Both the position numbers and the translations under genes were made by a program. DNA of 9,122 nt. Source: Dehalococcoidia bacterium. Its GTDB lineage: Bacteria; Chloroflexota; Dehalococcoidia; Dehalococcoidales; RBG-16-60-22. The notes below the pieces were generated by a model. It ran no database searches, was not told the DNA's origin, and was given only the letters and a program-made list of their open reading frames with translations. Positions 4,702 through 9,122 of this stretch are shown one piece after another; positions within the stretch are counted from its first letter, which is position 1; the number at the start of each line of letters is the position of its first letter. The stretch covers positions 1-9,122 of the forward strand of contig JABMRL010000001.1 in NCBI GenBank assembly GCA_013202615.1. The letters are read 5' to 3'.

Positions 4702-6933
4702 ATGACACTGCGCAGGAAGACACTGCTTATAATTGCCGGGACGTTCTACGGTGTAATCATATTGCTCTTCTTCATTTCGAGTAACATCCTGCTGGAAAGC
4801 TATACTGACCTGGAAAAACAGAGCGCCCAGCGGGATGTGGAGCGGGTAATGACGGCTTACTCACAGGAGATGTCCAACCTGGAGACCACAGCCGCGGACT
4901 GGGCCACCTGGGACGACACCTATCACTTCATTGCTGACCACAATGAAGAGTACATCAGGTCGAACCTCACCGACAGCACGTTCACCGCACTGAGTCTGAA
5001 CCTGATGCTCTATATGGACACTTCGAGACAAATCGTTTTCAGCAAAGCATTTGACCTGGAGGAAGAAGAGGAAATACCGCTGCCGCAGAGCATCCCCGAA
5101 TATCTGGCTGGCCACGATTTTCTGGTTACCCATCAGGACACCGGAACTAGTTATGCCGGCATCATCGCTCTTCCAGAAGGACCCATGCTGATTGCTTCCA
5201 ACCCCATTCTGACCAGTGAAGATGAGGGCCCTATCCGGGGGACGATGATAATGGGAAGGTACTTCGATGCGGCCAGGGTTGATGAACTGGCTGAAATCAC
5301 GCTTCTCTCCATAACCATTTATGGTTTCGATGACCCCCGGCTTCCGGCCGATGTTTCCACCGCTCGTTCCTCCCTCTCGACAGCGTCTCCAGTTTTCGTC
5401 CAGCCCCTTGGGGAAGAGTCCATTGCCGGCTACACGTTCATCGAAGACGTTAGTGGTCTCCCTGCTTTGATACTCAAAGTGGATGCGCCCAGAGACATCT
5501 ACCACCAGGGGCAGTCCACCATTTTCTATCTCATCCTGACCATTATCGGTGTCAGCCTCGCCTTTGGCCTGGTAACCCTCCTGCTGCTGGAGAAACAGGT
5601 CCTTTCCCGCCTTTCCCATTTGAGCAGAAGCGTCAGCGACATCGGGACCAGCGGGAAAATTTCAGCGCGCGTATTAGCGCCGGGCACGGATGAACTGTCC
5701 AAGCTCGGCGCCACCATCAATGGTATGCTGGGGGCTCTGGAACAATCAGAAGCTGAACTGCGTGATAGTGAAGAACACTATCGCCTGCTGGCGGAAAATG
5801 CCACTGACGTCATCTATGTCACAAACCTGGATCTTAAATTCACCTACGTCAGTCCATCGGTGACGCTCCTCACCGGCCACAGTGTTGAAGAAGCCGTCTC
5901 CCAGTCGCTGGATAAAGTCCTTACCCCGGATTCCTTAAATCACGCCCTGGATGTTTATACTGAAGAAGCGGCCCAGGAAAGCGAAGAGATAAAAGCCACC
6001 AGCCGTTCCAGGACACTGGAGCTTGAGGTAAAACGCAAAGATGGTTCCACCGTCTGGACTGAGACAACAATGACCGCCATCAGGGATTCGGCTGGCAATG
6101 TTATCGGTATACTCGGCGTCGCCCGTGATATCACCGAGCGCAAGAAAGCGGACGCAAAGCTGCAAGAACTATACCGGGAAGAGAAGGGGCTACGACAGGA
6201 CCTGGAAGCGGAAATCAACAAGAGGGTGGAGTTCACCCGCGCCCTCGTGCACGAGCTCAAAACACCGATTACCCCCGTGCTTGCCTGCAGCGAACTGATG
6301 CTTGAAGAGATTAAAGAGGAAGGGCCGCTGTTGGAGCTGGCACAGAATATCAGCCAGGGCGCTCACAATCTGAACCAGCGGATTGATGAACTGCTTGACC
6401 TGGCTCGCGGTGAGGTGGGAATGCTTCACCTCAATCCTGAATCGATTGATTCCGGACAATTGCTCAGCAGCATTGTAAACAGCGTAAGGCCGCTGGCCCG
6501 GAAGAACGGGCATTTGCTGTATGCCGAACTGCCCCGTTCCCTGCCTGTCATCCAGGCTGATGAGGGCCGCCTGCGACAGGTGGTGCTCAATCTGCTCAAT
6601 AACGCATTTAAGTTCACCCCGGCTGGAGGCAGCATAACGGTGAAGGCCAGAAAAGATAAAGCCTGCCTGGTGGTTAAAGTGCAGGATACGGGTCGCGGCA
6701 TAAACAAAGAAGAACAGGAAAGGCTCTTTGAGCCCTATCAGCAACTGGAAGAGGAAAGGGCCCGTCTCAGCGGACTGGGACTGGGATTGAGCCTCTCCAA
6801 GAAGCTGGTGGAGTTGCACGGCGGCCAGATATGGGTGCAGAGCGAGAAAGGCAAGGGCAGTACCTTTAGTTTTTCCATACCGCTGGAAGTTAAAGAAAAA
6901 CCAGAAAGCCCGGCAAAAAGGCGAAAGGTATGA
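4702..6933 (+). CDS. CHASE4-HAMP-PAS sensor histidine kinase
   Basis: A 743-residue membrane kinase that autophosphorylates on a histidine and passes the phosphate to a response regulator. Order of domains: TM1 (about 7-30); extracytoplasmic CHASE4-type sensor (about 31-270) with the typical DWATWDDTYHFI motif at 66-77; TM2 (273-296); HAMP (about 297-346); a short coiled linker; PAS (about 354-478), ending in the usual GVARDITERK; HisKA with phospho-acceptor His517 in ALVHELKTPI; and an ATPase domain with N box NLLNNAFKFTP (Asn634), G1 box DTGRG (662-666), F box LFEPY and G2 box GLGLGLSLSKKLVELHGG. It looks fully active. The ligand is unknown, as for CHASE4 domains generally. The C-terminal tail is basic (PAKRRKV). 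It has no adjacent full-length regulator; the receiver-only protein encoded at 2258-2671 is the nearest candidate. The gene is divergent from the membrane repeat protein gene, from a promoter with an embedded palindrome. Confidence 0.95.
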   Translation: MTLRRKTLLIIAGTFYGVIILLFFISSNILLESYTDLEKQSAQRDVERVMTAYSQEMSNLETTAADWATWDDTYHFIADHNEEYIRSNLTDSTFTALSLNLMLYMDTSRQIVFSKAFDLEEEEEIPLPQSIPEYLAGHDFLVTHQDTGTSYAGIIALPEGPMLIASNPILTSEDEGPIRGTMIMGRYFDAARVDELAEITLLSITIYGFDDPRLPADVSTARSSLSTASPVFVQPLGEESIAGYTFIEDVSGLPALILKVDAPRDIYHQGQSTIFYLILTIIGVSLAFGLVTLLLLEKQVLSRLSHLSRSVSDIGTSGKISARVLAPGTDELSKLGATINGMLGALEQSEAELRDSEEHYRLLAENATDVIYVTNLDLKFTYVSPSVTLLTGHSVEEAVSQSLDKVLTPDSLNHALDVYTEEAAQESEEIKATSRSRTLELEVKRKDGSTVWTETTMTAIRDSAGNVIGILGVARDITERKKADAKLQELYREEKGLRQDLEAEINKRVEFTRALVHELKTPITPVLACSELMLEEIKEEGPLLELAQNISQGAHNLNQRIDELLDLARGEVGMLHLNPESIDSGQLLSSIVNSVRPLARKNGHLLYAELPRSLPVIQADEGRLRQVVLNLLNNAFKFTPAGGSITVKARKDKACLVVKVQDTGRGINKEEQERLFEPYQQLEEERARLSGLGLGLSLSKKLVELHGGQIWVQSEKGKGSTFSFSIPLEVKEKPESPAKRRKV

Positions 6934-6957
6934 CATTCCGCACCGATAAAACTGACA

Positions 6958-6969
6958 CCGCCATGGCGG
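6958..6969. repeat. 12-bp perfect palindrome between kinase and amidase genes
   Basis: CCGCCATGGCGG is fully self-complementary and lies 36 bp before the amidase start. There is no loop and no T-run, so it is not a terminator. It could be a small operator or chance; no convincing promoter boxes surround it. Confidence 0.25.
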
Positions 6970-7005
6970 ATATTAATTCGATTACTATATTGAAAGGGGC
7001 TCGAA

Positions 7006-8367
7006 ATGTCATCGACTAAGCAACCGTATTCACTGACCGTTACTGAATCTGCTTCCGCGATTGCTTCCGGCGACCTGACGCCGTCACAACTGGTCAACTC
7101 CTGTCTGGATAGAATCGACGCCCTGGACGGCAAAATAAAAGCCTGGGCGCTGGTTGACCGTGAGGGCGCCCTTGGTACCGCGCGCCAGCTCGACCAGGAA
7201 CTGGCGAAGGGTCAGCGGCGCGGTGCTCTCCACGGCATACCGGTCGGCATCAAGGATATCTATTACACTGCCGGTTTGCCAACAGAGGCCGGCTCCAAGG
7301 CCTGGGCCGGGTTCATTCCTGACTATGATGCCACATCAGTTGCCCGCCTGAAAGAAGCGGGTGCCATAATCCTGGGCAAAACGCACACCACCGAGTTTGC
7401 CTATTTTGACCCCGCACCCACCCGCAACGCCTGGAACACCGAGCACACTCCCGGAGGCTCAAGCAGCGGGTCGGGCGCCGGCGTTGCCGCCGGTATGTGT
7501 CCGGCTGCTCTGGGAAGCCAGACAATGGGTTCGGTGCTGCGACCCGCCGCCTATAACGGCGTCATCGGCTTCAAGCCCCAGTATGGTAGAATCAGCGTCT
7601 ATGGCGTCGTGCCGTTGAGTCCCACCCTCGACCACGTTGGCATACTGACACGCACGGTGGCGGACGCGGCGCTCGTTTTCCAGACCATTGCCGGCTACGA
7701 CCCCAAAGATGCCCTCTCGCTCAACGAGCCTGTCCCCGACTGCCTGGCGTCCCTGGAAAGGCAATCGCCACCACGACTGGGACTGGTGCGCACCTTTTTC
7801 TATGACAACGCCGACGAAGAAATGCGCCGGCACACGGACGACATCGTTGTCCACTTGAGGCAGGCCGGCGCCGTAATCGATGAAGCGACTCCACCCCCCA
7901 GCTTCGCCACCATGATTGACAACGCCCGCACCGTCATGGCAGCCGAGGCCGCCGCCAGCCACCGGGAGTCCTTTGCCAAGCACAGGGATAAATATCGGGA
8001 CGGCATACGGAAACTGATAGAGAATGGCCAGGCGATAGATACCGCCGAGTATGAAATGGCACTCCATGTGCGCCTCCAGCAGTGTTCCGAGATGGAGCCT
8101 CTGCTGCACCGGTTCGATGCCCTGATTACACCGGGGATACCGGGGCCGGCGCCCCACGGCCTGTCTTCAACCGGCAGCCCGGTGATGCAAGCTCCCTGGA
8201 CCATAATGGGCGTACCATCCATCAGCTTGCCATCGGGGTTAAGTAAAAACGAGCTTCCCCTTGCCGTTCAACTGGCCGGTCCTCCAAGGGCCGAAGACCG
8301 CCTCCTGACCGTAGCCAGATGGTGCGAGTCCGTTCTGGAGGTGGACCTCCGCCCACCGTTGAATTGA
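7006..8367 (+). CDS. Amidase signature family hydrolase (GatA-like)
   Basis: A complete 453-residue enzyme that hydrolyses or transfers amide nitrogen using a Ser-cisSer-Lys triad. Lys83 lies in GIPVGIKDIYYTAG, the cis-Ser152 in PGGSSSGSGAGVAAG and the nucleophile Ser176 in GSQTMGSVLRPAA. The 24-residue serine spacing matches GatA and FAAH. The C-terminal GVPSISLPSGL and LPLAVQLAGP segments are also family-typical. One oddity is Met174 where the family usually has Gly (TGGS). GatA of the tRNA amidotransferase is the best-known relative, but no gatB or gatC is adjacent, so a stand-alone amidase acting on a small amide is more likely; the substrate is not readable. The start is firm: GAAAGGGG at 6992-6999 lies 6 bases before the ATG. 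It begins 72 bp after the kinase gene and is probably co-transcribed with it, since no terminator lies between. Confidence 0.93.
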   Translation: MSSTKQPYSLTVTESASAIASGDLTPSQLVNSCLDRIDALDGKIKAWALVDREGALGTARQLDQELAKGQRRGALHGIPVGIKDIYYTAGLPTEAGSKAWAGFIPDYDATSVARLKEAGAIILGKTHTTEFAYFDPAPTRNAWNTEHTPGGSSSGSGAGVAAGMCPAALGSQTMGSVLRPAAYNGVIGFKPQYGRISVYGVVPLSPTLDHVGILTRTVADAALVFQTIAGYDPKDALSLNEPVPDCLASLERQSPPRLGLVRTFFYDNADEEMRRHTDDIVVHLRQAGAVIDEATPPPSFATMIDNARTVMAAEAAASHRESFAKHRDKYRDGIRKLIENGQAIDTAEYEMALHVRLQQCSEMEPLLHRFDALITPGIPGPAPHGLSSTGSPVMQAPWTIMGVPSISLPSGLSKNELPLAVQLAGPPRAEDRLLTVARWCESVLEVDLRPPLN

Positions 8368-8382
8368 AGTGAGGGTATCGCC

Positions 8383-9122
8383 TTAATCCTCTTTAACCAG
8401 GTCGACCTTGGGCTTCACCCCTTTGTTCACCCAGTGGCGTGGCCACTTTCCGGTAAGCACCCTAGCGGCTTCCTGTGCCACGCTCAATCTCAGCCGCTTC
8501 ATCGCCGTAGTTGTGTGCACGGCGTAGTGAGGAGTGAGCACAACGTTATCCAGCTTGAGCAGCGGGTTATCAAGCTCAATCGGTTCCTTTTCAAAGACAT
8601 CCAGCCCGGCACCGGCAATCCAATCCTCTTGCAGGGCTTTGATAAGTGCCGCCTCATCAACCACCGCTCCCCGTGCCGTATTTATCAGATAAGCGGTGGG
8701 CTTCATCTGCTTCAATTCTTTCTCACCAATCATGTGACTGGTTTCCTGGTTCAAAGGAGTCTGCAGGCAGACGTAATCCGATTCCTTCAGCAGTTCGGAA
8801 AGGCTGACCAGCGCTACCCCATGCTTGTCGGCGACTGACTTATCCAGATAGGGGTCGCAGGCGATTGTTTTCAGGCCAAAACTCTTCGCCCGGCGCACTA
8901 TCCGGCTCCCGATATTACCGCAGCCAACCACCCCCATCGTTTGTTCAAACAGAGACGGGTTCTTCATGGTCCCCATCTGGACCTCACCCCATCGCCCCTG
9001 TTTCAGCCCTTCCGTTGACCAGACCAGACGCCGGGCACAGGCCAGCAGCAGGGCCATGGCGTGGTCAGCTACTTCCTCAAGGCAGAAATCCGGTATGTTG
9101 ACGGCCAGCACACCGTTGTCGG
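8383..9122 (-). CDS. D-2-hydroxyacid dehydrogenase, N-terminus beyond window edge
   Basis: An NAD-dependent cytosolic oxidoreductase of the phosphoglycerate/hydroxypyruvate/C-terminal-binding-protein group, interconverting 2-hydroxy and 2-oxo acids. The frame is open to base 9122, so the GTG at 9109-9111 is internal. There are 245 visible residues, with perhaps 70-80 missing. From the first full codon I see NIPDFCLEEVADHAMALLLA, a Rossmann GVVGCGNIGSR motif (63-73) with the cofactor Asp89 in ACDPY, catalytic Arg150 in NTARGAVVDE, Glu179 in DVFEKEP and His198 in TPHYAVHT. Asp at the end of the second Rossmann strand fits NAD over NADP. There is no C-terminal ACT domain, so this is not the long, serine-feedback form of SerA. 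The substrate is not resolved. The gene is tail to tail with the amidase gene, with only 15 bp between the stops and no visible terminator. Confidence 0.93.
   Translation of the reverse strand, partial: DNGVLAVNIPDFCLEEVADHAMALLLACARRLVWSTEGLKQGRWGEVQMGTMKNPSLFEQTMGVVGCGNIGSRIVRRAKSFGLKTIACDPYLDKSVADKHGVALVSLSELLKESDYVCLQTPLNQETSHMIGEKELKQMKPTAYLINTARGAVVDEAALIKALQEDWIAGAGLDVFEKEPIELDNPLLKLDNVVLTPHYAVHTTTAMKRLRLSVAQEAARVLTGKWPRHWVNKGVKPKVDLVKED

Noticed and set aside
4861..5619. Long open frame (252 residues) on the minus strand opposite the kinase gene
   Set aside because: It is a shadow of the kinase coding frame. The product is low in recognisable motifs, and the plus strand encodes an intact CHASE4 domain over the same bases.
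4697..6935. An 11-base match, AAGGTATGACA, at both the start and the end of the kinase gene
   Set aside because: A repeated 11-mer is expected by chance in a 9-kb window, and the flanks do not match, so it is not a duplication or attachment site.
6190..6936. Long open frame (248 residues) on the minus strand opposite the kinase HisKA and ATPase domains
   Set aside because: The plus strand carries all kinase boxes; the antisense product has no family features and no ribosome site.
7459..8157. Minus-strand open frame (232 residues) within the amidase gene
   Set aside because: A codon-bias shadow: the amidase signature lies on the plus strand and the antisense product is repetitive in Gly and Val with no motif.
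1..9122. Search for mobile elements, CRISPR arrays, tRNA or rRNA genes and defence systems
   Set aside because: No transposase, integrase or nuclease motifs, no regularly spaced short direct repeats, and no cloverleaf-like segment were seen. The gene content is metabolic and signalling.

Overview
This is a bacterial chromosomal window of moderate GC with compact gene spacing. It has no phage genes, insertion sequences, tRNA, rRNA or CRISPR array that I can see. The best guess for the host is an anaerobic Chloroflexota, of the Dehalococcoidia type. That rests on recollection, not a search: the large minus-strand membrane protein resembles an unnamed family common in that phylum, and the CHASE4-PAS kinase and KdpE-like regulator pieces fit the same style.

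Layout, left to right. (1) The 3' part of a class I/II PLP aminotransferase gene enters from the left edge (1-981). (2) Directly behind it lies a broken winged-helix (OmpR/KdpE-type) DNA-binding domain with no receiver domain (about 995-1217), closed by a clear intrinsic terminator (1253-1277). (3) A short AT-rich regulatory stretch precedes three closely spaced plus-strand genes: a secreted protein of unknown function (1392-1919), an unrecognised 87-residue small protein (1956-2219) and a receiver-only response regulator (2258-2671). Gaps of 36 and 38 bp make them a plausible operon. (4) A 620-residue membrane-anchored protein is read convergently on the minus strand (2704-4566). It contains three internal repeats spaced exactly 95 residues apart. 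(5) A 135-bp divergent promoter region separates it from a CHASE4-HAMP-PAS sensor histidine kinase on the plus strand (4702-6933). (6) An amidase-signature enzyme follows (7006-8367). It is tail to tail with a D-2-hydroxyacid dehydrogenase gene that runs off the right edge (8383-9122, minus).

The centre of the window reads as a signalling locus. The kinase has all its catalytic boxes but no adjacent full response regulator. The window instead holds a complete receiver with no output domain and, 1 kb away, a decayed output domain with no receiver. The kinase promoter carries a perfect 17-bp inverted repeat between its -35 and -10 boxes and is divergent from the repeat-bearing membrane protein gene, which suggests that the two are co-regulated. 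The aminotransferase, amidase and dehydrogenase at the edges look like ordinary metabolic genes with no evident link to the signalling genes. I found no convincing wholly new system. The most distinctive items are the 95-residue repeats, the operator embedded in the kinase promoter and the dismantled response-regulator parts.
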